Of a DNA stretch of 64,000 nt, positions 10,835 through 25,000 are shown piece after piece (positions within the stretch are counted from its first letter, which is position 1; each line of letters opens with the position of its first letter). Below the pieces are notes generated by a model. The model did no database searches. It worked only from the letters and a program-made list of their open reading frames with translations, and was not told the DNA's origin. The stretch is from Psoroptes ovis (Eukaryota > Arthropoda > Arachnida > Sarcoptiformes > Psoroptidae), in contig PQWQ01000009.1 in the NCBI GenBank assembly GCA_002943765.1, positions 744,001 through 808,000 on the forward strand, in the 5' to 3' direction. The position numbers and the translations under genes are program-made.

Positions 10835-13677
10835 TTATGCATTCAATTGTGTTTGTTGCTGATGTAATTTAGTAATTGAATGCTGTAATCGTTTACGTTG
10901 ACGTCTTTCTTCGCGTACTTTTTCACTTAAATGGCTCATTTCATTGCGAATCACTCTTAGCTGGTCATAAATTTCATACAATATATCTCGATCCATCGAT
11001 GATCTGAATGAAAAATATAAAATAGTAAAATCACAAATCAAATTAGATAAAAATTCAAACTAATACATACAATGAAAGCTTATTGATTTTTTGTGCTAAT
11101 AAAGTCAATGAATTTTTTCTTGCGTTTCTTGTTGATGGATTACGCTGTAAATGTGATTTATTTTGTGTTACTATTTCCACATATTGATACGGTTCTAATT
11201 CTAATGATTGCGGTTCACCAGAGTCGATAGCTGCGTTTGAAAATTTAGTATGAGCAACTTTTCCAGAGGAAGATGATGATGAAGACAATTGATGTTCACC
11301 ACTGCCGCGTGAATTGGCAAACTTACGGTGATAGGCATCAACTACGTTCAATAATTGCATATCATCATTGGGCGATTCTTGAATCAAAGTTCCAGTGTCA
11401 CCAGCAGCTCCTTGCTGATTAACATTCATCGATATATCAGTAGGTCTATAAGGTGGATGTGGCATGAGAAGTTGATTTGACCAATACCCTGTTGTTCGTT
11501 TAGGCAACGATTTTAAGACATTTTCGATACTCATTTTTTGCGCATTAATGCTCAATGGTGGTGATCGTCTATAATGGGGAGGCGGTGGCGGTGGTTTAGG
11601 AGGCAAAGTTAGTGGAACCGGTTTATCCGGCGAAGTGATCGATAGTGATGACGATTGTGGCGAAAATGCAATTGATGAAGACTGAGACGAAGGAGAGGAA
11701 GCTGCTGTAGTGCCACTCGTCGGTTGTGCAGATGAGCTTGAAGATTCAATTGAAGTTTGATGACGAATTTGTTTTTGTAATTGCTGATAATATTCACGCC
11801 ATGTTTCTTCATCATTGAAACGAATCATAAGTTGAAGTTGATCGTTCGATGAATCATTTTGTGAATGAGCATTTTGACCGGATATTTCCAAAGACCAATC
11901 AGTAATATTCGCATTGATGGGTTGTAATTTAGCATTTTCCAATTTAATCATTGCCTGCAAAAAAATAAACATGTAAATAGTTATTGTGATTCTAAGAAAA
12001 TATCAGACAAACCTCAAAAGTGAAAGATGTCATTTCTTTGCCAACTGAAAGGATCATCAATACTTTAGGAAATAAAACCAAATAACAGTCTTTTTTAGGT
12101 TCTTTCCACAATGGTAACAATAAAATTGTAGCCGGCTCCATCTTGATAATTTGTCCATAAGATTCGATGTTCTTCAAATGACAAAACAAACATGTGAATT
12201 ACAATGAATTTCAATTTCAAATGAATTACCATTTTATCAAAGTTCTTAATGTTGCCTAACATAACTTCAAGCTCCATTTCTTTGCGTCTTCTTAATTCCA
12301 AACAAGACATCTAAAATCGATCACAATCAATGATTTGAAAATTAATGAATTACAAGTATTACAAACCGATATTTCACGATACAAAAAGCCTGCACGCTGA
12401 ATATCTCCACGATCAGAATGATTCTCTTCGGTATATCGTTGAAGTTCTTGCAATAAAGCCGGATATTTATCCAAACGTCGAAATGAAACACTTAACAATG
12501 CTGTGATTTGTACGTTTGGCATCGATGCTAAATTAGCCGAAGATGTGTTTGCTAATTGATGCGACGGTGAAGCAAGTGTTTGAGTTAGACTTGCAGGCAC
12601 TGGTTGGGGGTTGCTGGCGAAAAAAGCACAAATTTCTTTTCTAAACAAATATAATCATATTAATTCAATGATATGATTAATCATCATAACTAACTTGTGT
12701 TTTTCAATCACATGAACGAATTTGGCGTGATGCGAACAATAATCAAAATGAGCGTGCTTAAATTGTGGCGCATATTGCATGAATAAACCACCGATTCGGT
12801 TATCCTTGTGTGGAACACTAAGATAAACATAATTACAATTAAAATTATTCGAACATTATTAATCACACAAAAAACCTTTTGTTTTTTTCGATCGATGCAA
12901 GAAATCGTCGATGAACTGAACATATTTCAGTGATTGATCGCAACACCGCATTCAATTCATTTTCAGAAGGCAATCTATAAAATCAACGATTAGTTTTAAA
13001 CATACTCTGAACATGATGAATAAAATTACATTTTAAATTGATAAATTGGCATCAAATAATGATTGATAGCATCTTGTAATGATTCGATGAATTGTGTTTC
13101 AGAATCTTCGATCACTTTCATAACGATCGAACGATATTCTGGCAAATGTTCTTCGATTGAATCGATTGGAGTACCGGGAGTAATCCAATCTCCAGAATGG
13201 TAACCAGGTACTGATTCCGATGATCCTGATCGTCTATCATTTGTTTGCTGTTGATTAAGTAGTTGATCTTGATTTGCAATGGGCTGAACATAATTGGCAG
13301 GGAACCAGCCAGTTATTCCATCCAATGTTCCTTCCCACCATCCACCTGATGGTGTTTGAGTCAAGGTAATGATCTGTGGAGAGAAAATTAAATGAACAGC
13401 GAATTTTGATTAGTAATTCTAGGCTTACATCATCTTTTTTCATACAAAGTTCATCATTGTTTGAACCTCGAAAATTATGCAAAACTTTAACATGTGTGAA
13501 ACGATTTTTAATCTCTTCATCATCATTCAAATCTATTTGATTATTATTGTAGCTTTGGGTTTGATCCATATCATTCATTGTTGTTTCAAAGGTTTGACGA
13601 TGACTATTACTATTGTGTTCAGTATCAACAACATCATTTGATGATTGATCAAAATCATTCCTTTTATTAATTATCAT
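10835..13677 (-). CDS. Pix: PIX-type Rho guanine nucleotide exchange factor (ARHGEF6/7, dPix)
   Basis: Nine exons were rebuilt on the minus strand: 13429-13677, 13030-13373, 12876-12974, 12695-12817, 12367-12640, 12230-12310, 12013-12171, 11071-11954, 10835-11003. Phases agree throughout and give about 793 residues. An Asp/Asn-rich leader is followed by an SH3 domain (VKVLHNFRG, GGWWEGTLDG, TGWFPANYV; about residues 63-117) that in this family binds PAK. Next come a DH domain (YRSIVMKVIEDSETQFI onward), a PH domain (LWKEPKKDCYLVLFPKVLMI), a Ser/Pro-rich linker with PPKPPPPPPHYRR, and a C-terminal coiled coil like the trimerising tail of beta-PIX. There is no N-terminal CH domain, as in dPix and short beta-PIX. 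PIX activates Rac/Cdc42 at focal complexes and synapses with GIT and PAK. A GCCATCT motif lies 104 bp upstream of the ATG. Confidence 0.9.
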
Positions 13678-13780
13678 TCCATTGAAATGTAAACAATTCC
13701 AAATATAAACAAATCCATGTCAAAATTGCACCACAAAAATATGACCATTGATGATAGAAATAGTTGCGATCAATTATTTC

Positions 13781-13787
13781 GCCATCT
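13781..13787 (-). promoter_or_regulatory. GCCATCT motif upstream of pix
   Basis: CGCCATCTATT lies 104 bp upstream of the pix start codon. It is one of four copies lying just upstream of recognisable genes here. It resembles the YY1/Pho-type core (GCCAT), but the binding factor is inference. Confidence 0.4.
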
Positions 13788-14381
13788 ATTGATATTGATT
13801 CTAGCTCTTCATTTTTTAAAAAATAATCAAATCGTCTTTAAAAATCAAGCAAAAATTATTTTGAAAGACGAAATCATTGCGAAATCTGGACGATCAATTT
13901 AAAATTTCAAATTAATCAATGAATTATTAATCAATCGATACACATGAATAAATTGAAAATTGATTCGGTTTTTTTCAATTTCACAATCAAAAAAATTTTT
14001 CTTCTCTGCTATGGCCACCACTATTCATTCATTATTGATTCATTTTCACCATTTTTTTAAAAAATGATGTATCATGTTTAAGATGGATTATTTTTAGTCT
14101 CATGATTATTATTATGATAATGTTAACCATTATGATGATGATAATGTTTCGCATTTCATTGGAAATGATTTTTTTTATTCATTCATAATCATTGCTATTT
14201 ACTTTGAATTTATCATTTATTATCATCGAACAATATTTACAATGTGTGCATAAAAAAAAATATTGACATCATTGTTTAATTTTGATCTGAAAGAGAAAAC
14301 TGGTCACTTTCGGCTATCATTAAATATATAAAAAAAAATCGATTCGGGTTGTACTCAATTTTTTTTACGTTTGTTTCTCAC

Positions 14382-14382
<1 letters not shown>

Positions 14383-14415
<33 letters not shown>
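14383..14415. repeat. Poly-A tract (33 A)
   Basis: This is one of the longest homopolymers in the window. Its exact length is prone to assembly error. Confidence 0.9.
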
Positions 14416-14420
<5 letters not shown>

Positions 14421-14658
14421 GGTCAAAATTTTTGATGGTGAAATAAGAGATTGGCAGTTGTTTTTTATTTTTTTTCCATTTTTTCCTAATGACTGGACCA
14501 GTAGTTAGTTAGCATTCATTCGTTACGTTTACATTTGATCATTCGACAATTCATTTTTTTTAAATAAATGATTGACAATTAATACAATTGTTTTTTGGTG
14601 TTGAAGAATTTAACAAATATTCTTCTTAAAGAATTTTCAAAATCAAAACGGTCAAACC

Positions 14659-14665
14659 GCCATCT
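14659..14665 (+). promoter_or_regulatory. GCCATCT motif upstream of PDSS1
   Basis: The motif sits in TCAAACCGCCATCTTTCG, 234 bp upstream of the PDSS1 ATG. The surroundings closely match the orphan site at 1663-1685 (TCAAACGCCATCTGTTCG), so more than the heptamer is shared. Confidence 0.45.
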
Positions 14666-14898
14666 TTCGTTTGAACCTAATTGTTTATTATTTAATTGTA
14701 TGTGAATTATTCAGAAATCATAATTTGTCTTAATTTATTCATTTTTTTAAAACAAAAGAAAAATGTTCAACGTGACATGATTCCATGTATATCAATCAAT
14801 CAATCAATTAATATCATTCATTTACATTTGAATTATTTTGAAAAATTTAAATCAACAACAACATAAACAACAACCAACATCAAAATCATAGTAAACAA

Positions 14899-16801
14899 AT
14901 GGCAAATTATCGTACATTGAAGCCGATTCTTTGTAAAACGATTCATAATGTACAACTAAATCGTTCATTTTCAACTAAAAACATAAAATTGTGGCCATTT
15001 AATCATTCGGTAAGTCAAAAACTAGAAAAAAAAATTTATTTTCAGATCAGAAATAAGTGAAATTGATGTGTTGTCAAAATCATTGATCGTACCTAAGTAC
15101 ACAATTTTCAAATGATGAAATGAAATGAAAAAAAAATGTCTGATAATGGTTATTATTATTATTATTAATATACGAAACACAATTTTTAGATGATAATGAT
15201 GCTATTTCTCTATTGAATCATTAAACAAGTTTTCTGCACTCACATTTATGACATAGTTATGTATTTCTGTATTGGTTAAATTTCTGGTTAATTTTAATTC
15301 AGAAAGAAAAAAATGAAAAAGTAGTCGAACCGCTTTTGAACTGTTAACATGTATTTGTTATATTTGATCAGCTGTAAACATTTTTTTATATTCATAAAAC
15401 ATCAATACGGTTTATGATTTGATGTTACACACAATTGTGTCGTTCGAATGATCCTTTTTTTCAAATACATCCTTAAAAAAAAATGAATGGTGACCGAAAT
15501 TTCCAGTTTCTTACTAATAATTTTTTTTTCCAATATTTTTCCATTCACTTAGAATTCAATAGCTAATACACATTGGCATCATGGCCTCGATCATAGTCAT
15601 CATAATAACATAAATTTAACATTATTTTCGAAAAGATATTTATCCTTTTCTTCACAACATCAACCGCTTCAAACTGATCAACAACATGTAAAAAAATCGG
15701 TAGATCCATTCAAATTGGTTCAAAATGATTTGGATAATTTATACACTGAAATTAAAAATGAATTAAAAACTGAAATGCCTGAATTGGAACAGATTTCCAC
15801 ATATTATTTTGATGGTCAAGGAAAAGCGATAAGACCATTGATAGTGATATTGATTGCACGTGCCATTAATTTTCATGTGACTGGAAATTCTGAACTAATG
15901 AATTCACAAAAACGTGTAGCATTGATTATTGAAATGATACACACAGCTAGCCTTATACATGACGATGTGATCGATTCGGCTGATACTCGTCGCGGTAAAC
16001 CATCGGTCAATGTGCTTTGGGGGCAAAAAAAATCAATTTTTGCAGGAGATTTTATCATATCAAAAGGTTCTCAAATGTTGGCTCGTTTGAATAGTTCACA
16101 ATTAATATCAATACTATCAGAGGTATGTTTGACTTCATTTGCAAACAATCAGAAATAAATCGTCCATATCTTTATTTGAAATAGGCAATCATTGACCTAG
16201 TTTTGGGTGAATTCATGCAAATGGGATCGAAAAAAGATGAAAATGAACGCTTTTCACATTATATTCAGAAAACATTCAAAAAAACTGCCAGTCTTATTGC
16301 TTACACATGTAAAGCTGTCACATTTCTGGCTACTGATGATATTGAACTTCAAGAAGCAGCCTTTGAATATGGCAAAAATTTAGGAATCGCTTTTCAATTA
16401 GTCGACGATTTGTTGGATTTTGTTTCCAGTCAAGCAGAATTAGGTAAACCGGCAGCCAATGATTTAAAACTAGGCTTAGCAACTGCTCCAGTATTGTTTG
16501 CTAGTGAAAAATTTCCCGAATTAAATGAAATGATTATGAGAAGATTCAGTCAACCTGGAGATGTCGAAAAAACATATGAAGCTGTCATGAAGGTGAGCAT
16601 TAGATTTTGATTTCAAAATTGCTAATAATCTAATTTGTTTTTTGTCGATTAATTAAAAAGAGTGATGGTTTAGCTCATACACGGATGTTAGCACAACAAC
16701 ATGCCGATGAAGCGGCCAGACATATTTCAAATCTTCGAGATACACCGGAAAAACAAGCATTGCTTACCTTATGTGACATGGTATTGAATAGAAAAAAATA
16801 A
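14899..16801 (+). CDS. PDSS1: All-trans polyprenyl diphosphate synthase, catalytic subunit 1
   Basis: Four exons (14899-15009, 15553-16122, 16185-16592, 16661-16801), all in phase 0, encode 409 residues. The enzyme condenses isopentenyl diphosphate units into the long side chain of ubiquinone in mitochondria, usually as a complex with PDSS2. The N-terminus is basic and lacks acidic residues (MANYRTLKPILCKTIHN), as expected for a mitochondrial presequence. FGQGKA-type substrate contacts appear as YFDGQGKAIRPL. The first Asp-rich motif is LIHDDVIDSADTRRG near residue 174 and the second is QLVDDLLDF near residue 301. Both are complete, so this is the catalytic rather than the PDSS2-like subunit. 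The C-terminus (ALLTLCDMVLNRKK) is typical of the family. The stop overlaps an AATAAA-like signal. Confidence 0.95.
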
Positions 16802-17124
16802 AATTATTCAATTATAATTTTGGAACTAGCAATGAAATTAAATGAAGACTATGCAATATTAAATTAATTGAAAATTGTGATTAAATTATTACCTTTTTTG
16901 AGTGAAAAATAATTTTTATTACCATAATTTTATCATTCAACATGAATTTTATTTGTTATTCTTTTATCAACATGAAAATATAATGATATTTCTTTTCAAG
17001 CATACTTGTTTTCATCATATCATCTTCTTGGTCATCGATTATAATTATATATGCATTTATATCACAAATATAAAGAAAAAAAAATTATACAATTTACATC
17101 AATTCAAACAAGCAATAAAATTTT

Positions 17125-19673
17125 TCAATTCGACAACAATTCTTTGATCTCTTCAGCATTCAATGTTTCATGTTTCAATAATGCTTCAGCCAATTTTGCA
17201 TGTTGTTGACTATGTGATTTTAAAATATTTTTTGCTCGCTCATATGATTCCTAAATTCGAATGATTAGTGAGAAAATCAATTGAATGAATCAATTAATCT
17301 TACCTGAAGTATTCGTTTAATTTCATTATCAATAAGTTCACTAGTTGAATTTGATAATTCATTGACCACTACCAATGAATTGTGTTCCTCATCAAATGTA
17401 CGCAATCCAACCTGCAAGAAAAAATATTAATGGATTATAATTGTAAAAAAACAAGTAATTTATTGATAGAACCTTATCGGACATTCCATAATCTTTGACC
17501 ATACTAGTTGCCATTTTTGTAGCTTTTTTCAAATCACTGGATGCACCTGTTGTAATACGATCAGCTCCAAAAATTAGTTCTTCAGCTACTCGGCCACCCA
17601 TTAATGTATCCATAGTGGCTAACATTTGACTTCTTGTTACGTGATAAGATTCTTTTTCCGGTATATATGCTGTGTGACCAAGAGAAGGACCACGAGGTAT
17701 TATGGTAACTTTGTGAAGTGGATGTGAATCTTTCGTATAATAAGAAACAAGAGCATGTCCAGCTTCATGATAGGCCGTTATTCTGTTGGCTTCTTCATCA
17801 GGGATCCTGGTCTTTTTTTCAGGACCCATTAAAACTTTATCGCGAGAATTTTCGATATATTCCATTGGCACTTCATTCAATCCATCAATGACAGCTCTCA
17901 AAGCAGCTTGATTGATTAAATTCTCTAAATCAGCACCAGTAAAACCAACAGTACCTCTAGCAAGCACATCTAAATCAACGTCTGAAGCATATTTGATTTT
18001 TCCCAGATACAATTGAATTATTTCTTTACGGCCTTCGAAATCAGGAAGCGAAACTTGAATCTCTACATCAAAACGACCCGGTCGTATGAGGGCTTTATCT
18101 AAGTCGTCACGTCTATTCGTAGCACCAAGAACGATTACACCCTCGTTTTGACGAAAACCATCCATTTCAGTCAGCAGTTGATTAATAGTCTGATTGGCAT
18201 AAGGATGCAAAACTGAATTCGTACGCTTGGCTCCTACTGAATCGATTTCATCAATAAATATGACACACGGAGCTTTCTGCTTGGCTGTTGCAAACAAATC
18301 TCGCACTCTTTTAGCACCTTGACCAACAAGAATTTCATCAAACTCTGGGCCTGCAGCATGAAAAAATGGGACTCCAGCTTCACCAGCTACGGCACGCGCC
18401 AATAATGTTTTGCCAGTGCCAGGTGGGCCAACCAATAAGACACCTTTAGGCAATTTACCACCTAACGATGAAAATTTTTCAGGGTTCTTGAGAAATTCGA
18501 CAATTTCTTGTAATTCTTGCTTCGCCTCCTCTACGCCTTTTACATCGTTAAATGTGACATCAATTTCTTCTTGTAAAACTTCATTATTATCGCCGAACAA
18601 TACTCGACGGAAAGTACCACCTATGGTTGAATAAATGATGAAATATCGATTAGGTAAAGATAGAAATAATGGAGATAATCGAAAAGCAGGAAAGTTAGTT
18701 ATAAGCGATAAGCAAACCAATGAATACCGAATGTCTCACCCATAAATGATATTAGGATGGCCAAAATGAGGATGATGCCCAAAAGATCTCTGAACACATT
18801 GAACACTCGCAGCTTTCGAGACTGTGAATGTTTTGGATCGGCAGCTGAATATCCTTCGGCAAAAGCAATCTTTAATAAAATAATTAGAAAAATAGATTTT
18901 ATTTAATCGAAACCACTAACCTTGATACGTTGTCGTTCATCATCAGTCAATTTATTATCATTGATCAATGTTTTCAATTTTTCTGATTCAAGAGGTGGCG
19001 TATCTTTTTTGAATATAGATCCTAATTTTAGATTGAATGAATTTCGATTGTCCAAGTAACGTCGATTCAAAGAACTACCAATGCCTGTGTAACGTTGTGG
19101 ATGTGAACGTGTATTGAAATATCGTTTTGATTGTTGATTATTGCAAAATTGAGTATTGTTGAATATGTCTGCAGTTTGACCGGTGAACAATTTAAATCGA
19201 TGATTATTTATCCTTATAACATCTTTTTTACCATCATAAACAACACGGTAGGGCAAACTAATGCTCCCATATTGATTTGACGGATCTGACAGTGCTAATT
19301 TGGATACAAAATCGATCTTAAATCGTTGACTTTTTTCACTAAAAGATGGTTTGAATAATTTTTCAATCACAAAATCAATCTGCTGTTTATCAATAATTCT
19401 TGATATGACATCAAAGGCTACCGATGATGACAATTCATTTAATTTGGATTCATGTAAACTTTTTATTGAAGAATCAATTTTTGAATTAAGTTTTTGATTT
19501 TGATGACCCGAAGATGAAATGCATTTTAGTACGGATGAAATGTGTGTGATTGAAGGCAGAACCTAATAATTCAAACAAATATTAAATAAATGATATAACA
19601 AAATTTAAAACCGAATTCAACATACTTGAGAGTGTATATTCGTTAATTGAGGAAAGGCAATATTTAGACTCAT
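17125..19673 (-). CDS. YME1L1: Mitochondrial i-AAA zinc metalloprotease YME1L
   Basis: Six exons on the minus strand: 19626-19673, 18921-19562, 18740-18869, 17473-18620, 17304-17411, 17125-17250. They sum to exactly 734 codons (733 residues, against about 770 in human). YME1L is an inner-membrane ATP-dependent protease facing the intermembrane space. It processes OPA1 and degrades misfolded proteins. After a mitochondrial-type N-terminal region there is one membrane segment (LLGIILILAILISFM, about 259-273). The AAA domain follows, with Walker A GPPGTGKT near residue 335, Walker B CVIFIDEIDSVG and arginine-finger region RPGRFD. The M41 protease domain has the zinc site HEAGH near residue 557 and the downstream acidic ligand region. 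A single membrane segment and no AFG3-like N-domain favour YME1L over paraplegin/AFG3L2. Confidence 0.95.
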
Positions 19674-22020
19674 ATTTTAAATGTGCATTAATTGTTATTG
19701 ATTAATGATGTTGAATTTGTAATCCAGTAACAACACACATTAATGTATGAGTTACTAAAAATTTTTGCACTATTTTATTCTTATTATCTAAAAACTTTGA
19801 GACATTTTTCAATTCTGTATAAAACAAATTATATGACAGGTGATGAAATATTTGATAAATTTTCGAAATAAAACAAAAAATTTAAATTACAAAATAAAAA
19901 ATTACAAATCACATGAGGTCAGATATTCATTCAACTATTTCATCATGATTCAATCAATTTAGGTGTAAATAGTGTATCATTTCCGAGATTTTGTTTCCTT
20001 TTTTTTTGTTGCGGGATTATTGAGTTAAAAGGTATGAAATTTTCAAATTTATGACCGAATAGTGTCCCATAATCGATTCGTGAATTTATTTCACCACAAT
20101 CGAATCAAAAGTAATCATTTTTTCTTTGAATATGTGCTTCAGAAAAAAAATTCTTCAGAAAATTCAAATTGAAAGTTAGTACTCTTTAAAAATACCAGAT
20201 GGCACTTTATAAACACAAAAAACAAAAAAAAAAACGAAAAAACACTTGACAAAGTCGCAATTTGTGGGAAAAAATTAAACAAAAAAAAATATCACACTTA
20301 CAAGTGCTACTACTACTACTTGAGAACAATTAAGAAGAAAGAAATAAATAAGCAATAGTGAGCAGCAAACAAAATAGTTAGTAACCAAACATTCTTTTTT
20401 CTTCTCATTATTTTTCAACCACTGCTTCTTTGAAGCATATGACACTCCCGTGTTCAATGCAAAACAAAACTGCTAGCAGTACTAATGGCCACCTATCGAA
20501 TCATTTTCAAATTAAAAAATGTCATACACAAATACATGCTGCTAGAATAATATTGATATCTATGTGGAGGCAAAGAATGGCAAACAAAAAACAAAAAAAA
20601 AAAAAAATTTAATGGCGTTTTTGTGTGGCGCGTCCATCACTAATTTCGCCATATTCGTTGTGTAAGATGAACGCGTTTGATATTATCATCAACAACAACA
20701 GCATACTAATAAAATGTGTACAACAAACTCTCCCCACATTCCTTCCCGCATTGATTGGGCGATCATTTATTTGTTATTATTATTTAAAAAATAATAATAA
20801 TCTCATTGTTCACAAATATGTGTGTGTGTGTATGAGAAACCATTCGTTAATATTCTCTAAATAAAATGCTTTATTGCTCAGAAATTGAAAAAAAAACAAG
20901 AAAAAGCAAAGAATAATAATAATAAACGAAACATAAATACATAGAAATCAAAACAGTGAGAGAGAAAGAAATGTAAAGTAGAAAAAAAACTCACTTTTTA
21001 TTCAATTTTTTTTTATGATTATTGATGGTGTTGTTGCTGTTGTTGTTGATGATGATGCTGATGGTTGATGATAATAGATGCGACGACAAAAGAAACGATT
21101 AAATGATATATTTTGAAAAAATACTGAACTTTTTGGCTGTGTTTGTAAATGTGTGTGTGTGTGTGAATGGTTAAATCAAGACAAAACCAAATCAGCAACA
21201 ACGCCGCTTAAATTGGGCTTTTTACGTTTTTTTTTTTTTTATTATTTCGTTTCAATTAATTTTAATTATTTTTCTTGTATTCAATTCCTTACCGCGTTTG
21301 TTATCACAGTGTATTTCGATTATTTTTATTAAAAATATGGTATGGTGTAATTTTCTTTTTTTTTGATTAATACAATTTACAGTGATTTCATTTTTTTTAC
21401 CGTCTGTTTACGTAATTAAATGTGTGAAATTGTTTATTTTTTCAATTGGTTCTTGTTCAAAAACCGAAACATTTAATGGATCGATTGATATCTATTAATG
21501 TTGCAATTAATTAGTTGTATGATGAAATATTCAACAATTCCATCAATCATCTAAACAAATTGTCATCTGAATTAATGAAAACATTTTCAAATTAAAATCC
21601 ATATTTTTTCTAAAAGTAGTTTTTCGTGTTTCAAAAGATTTATATGTTTATGGTCGAAAATATAATTTATTGTGCAAAACGGCTTAGCCGTTCAGAGACA
21701 TGAATAATTTCATCAAGGTATTCATTTAAAAATTCTATTTTCATTTTGTATAACATTAATTAAACCGAAATTTGTATTGTGTGATTCGTTAATTACAAAA
21801 AAAAAGTACCCATGTCATTTTCAATGGTTATGGGCTAACTAACTAATCTATTAAAATGCAATTTTTTTTCAATCATTGGCATACATTGCTGACCATGTCA
21901 TGTCATCCGGGTATGTTTCCTTATCAAATGTTCGATACATTAATCAATAATGTTTCATTTATCAAAATTAGATACATATTGATTGATTGATGAATATTAC
22001 ATCAAATTATCAAAATTGCA
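19674..22020. other. Divergent intergenic region between YME1L and KANSL1-like gene
   Basis: AT-rich spacer with simple repeats and no supported ORF. It contains AGATGGC at 20197-20203. A short ATG-led segment before a GT at 21715-21720 could be a 5' non-coding exon of the downstream gene, but this is not demonstrable from the sequence. Confidence 0.5.
20197..20203 (-). promoter_or_regulatory. AGATGGC motif upstream of YME1L
   Basis: CCAGATGGCACT, 524 bp upstream of the YME1L start codon. It is the same heptamer found upstream of pix, PDSS1 and HAT1. Confidence 0.35.
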
Positions 22021-25000
22021 ATGACGTGTTCGAGCGCTATTATACCATTCAATTTTTCCATTCAAAATCACGAATTATTGAATATAAACACGGTGGATAA
22101 ATTAAAAGATAATAGCAATTTAACAAACACGTCGAGTTCATTTATTCTACATTCGCAATCATTAAAATCATCCACAAATCATTCATTCATATCGGAACAA
22201 TCAAACGGTTCAAAGCTTGACACTCTTATCATCGAAGCCAAGGATTTGGCAACGACCGATAAAGAAGCAACATCGGCATCGAATCCTTTGGTCACAACAC
22301 CAACTAATATGAATAACGGGCTTTCGAACGGTTACGATCATCGACTAAATCTTGACATTGATCCAACAACAACATCATCACTCAACACGCCCATAACGAC
22401 TGCCGCTTCACCGGTTACATTGTCATCGTCTTTGTCCATATCGACATCCACAGCAACGATGGGGATTCTAAGCGGTCCTAATAATTCAGATTTTCTCCTT
22501 TTTCCACGTGCTCATCGTGATGGATCAGATTTGAATAAAATCACGGAAAATGGTGATGGCGATAATGCAGGCAACATTACCACAACCAGTCAAAAAGACT
22601 GGACAAGTTCTGCAGTCGTTGAATTATCGAATGTTCAAAAAGGACCTAAATTGTCAAGTCAAACGCTACCTCAGATTTCTGCGACAATTTCTCCATCAGC
22701 GATAAATAATCACAAAACAATCAATCGCAGCGCCTTCAAAACAGAACAGATCGATGTCGATTGTGCGATCATCACCAGCAACCATTGTAACAATAGCAAA
22801 AATAGTCTAGTTCAAAACAACTCATGTGATTCTAAAAAACAATCTACATCTGCATCAACATTTTCCTCATCCCATCAACAACAATCTCTACGTTTACCTG
22901 ATGTCATTTTCGATGAAATGATGCCGATCGATGATGACCAAGCTCGTCAGTCAATCAATAAATGTGATGTTGATGATGAGATTGATGATAAGATAGAACC
23001 TTTGGGACCTACTTTGAATAGTTTTTTACCATCTCCACCTTCATCATCGCAGTCAATTTTAGGCAGTTTCAACATCAACAACGATACAATATCCAACAAC
23101 ACTTCTACGGTGATGAACGCACAAAACAAAGACATGGAATTGCAAAAAGCAACTGAACGACATCGATTGGAAAAGCTGAAATCTATTTGCAATGATCTCC
23201 TAAGTAAACAACAAAATATGCGAAAATTCAGCACAGAAATCAGACATCGGATCCGACGATTGCAGTTGCAATACACCCATAAAAATTTAGCGAAACAAAT
23301 GAAAATATTTGTTGCTGAAAATCAGCGAATGAATTCGATTCAATGTCAACGGTTAGAATTTGATTTTTCAAATTTCATTCTTGACTATGATGCCAATTTA
23401 CCATCCGATCCCCATCATCAGTCAACGTTTATTATGTCACCGAATGAAGGAAAAATAAAATCAGATTATCATTCGATAATGCAGCCTGCGAAACCGGACA
23501 TTAAACCGGCTAACTGTCCTCATAATTTTTCCGATTCATCAACATGCAACAAGCAGTGTAATCGATTGCAATCCGACCTCAACATTTCCAATATCGATGT
23601 TCAACAGCAAAATTCTCAGTCAAAAATATCCAAACCGAATTCTCATGCCAGAACCAACCGATTAATGAAAGAGAATCGTGAAAAACTATTAACGACAATT
23701 GATTCTTGGCGTTTCAATTTAAGACATTTAGAAACAAAATTTGATTCCGATGCAACTGACAGTAGTTCAGGAGGTGAAAGCTGTGATGAATACGAATCAT
23801 TCGAGGATATTGTTTTCGACAACAAATCGATGGCGGCAAATTCTACTTATTCTACAACCGTCAATTCACAATTATCTCATACTTCATCTTCGCTGTCGGC
23901 TATTAATTCTCATCAATCTACTGCATCGAGGAATCGTACTTCAAAGTAAGCAATGAAGTTAATTCGAGCATATTTCATCATTTTTTATTTCTTTTCTGAC
24001 AGGCGAAACAACTTATATTGGAAATGGTGCAATGAACGCAGTCAAATAGCATCACAATGGTCATGGCTACAGGCGCATATATTGGATTTAGAAACGAAAT
24101 TGAGGCAACAAACTGATTTATTTCGTCACATTCGTACCACGAAAGGAACGGTCAATTTTGGTGAGAACGATGTTGTTCAAAGGCAAATGCCGTCACCGTT
24201 AAGCCCATTGAGTCATCACCATCAAAAACAACAACAGGAAGATATACAATCATCGTCATTAGAAACTGAATCGCCATCAAAATCTACGGCTAATCAAATA
24301 GAGCTTCAATCAACGAATTCACAGTCTGAACAATGTATGAGAACAATGCCATTCATTAGTATGAAACGCAGGAAATTGGTACGTGCTGAATCAAATTTGA
24401 CATTGGTATCGGCAAAAAAAGCTGTCAAATATTCTTCGGTTCAATGTTCTTGTAATATTTTCCCATACTATGTTGATGCTTGTGTAATATGCAATGGCCG
24501 ATATAATTACATGAATAGTATCGACATTGAATTAATGCCATATCAAGAAAGAGTATCATTATTAGATCCACATTGTCATCCGATTTTGTCTATGCTAAAT
24601 GGTAATTCTATTTTTTTTCTTCATTGATTGTTGAAATTTTCTAAAATGTTTTTCTCATTTAGATGTACCTCTTGGTCTTCATTTCACCAATTATTTGAAA
24701 CGTGAAATATTTGACATAAACAAAACGGCATCGACTACTCGTAGCAAAAAGTATTTGTTATTCTTCGCTATTTTCCATGTTCTAATTGCATTTTTTATCT
24801 TTTAGGAAAAAGGCATCTGTTCTACCAAATAATGAAGAAAGATTGGAAAAAATTGGTAAAAAAATACCATTAAACCCTACTATAGCTAGTATAAGTATGT
24901 CATTTTTTCAAAATTTTAAATTTTCATTAATTTTTTTATTATTCTCTGATCAAAGAATCGAAAAAACAATTGAAATTGAATAAAAATAAAAGACGTCGAC

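Larger units (their letters stand above)
13678..14898. other. Divergent intergenic region between pix and PDSS1
   Basis: This 1.2-kb spacer should hold both promoters. It contains GCCATCT at 13781 (pix side) and 14659 (PDSS1 side) and a run of 33 A at 14383-14415. The 61-codon frame at 13717-13902 is not supported as a gene. Confidence 0.6.

Noticed and set aside
13717..13902. 61-codon ORF divergent from pix
   Set aside because: No family resemblance, it spans the pix promoter motif, and its length is expected by chance in AT-rich DNA.
22947..23276. 109-codon antisense frame within the KANSL1-like gene
   Set aside because: It is a shadow of the sense coding frame, with Cys/Arg-rich random composition.
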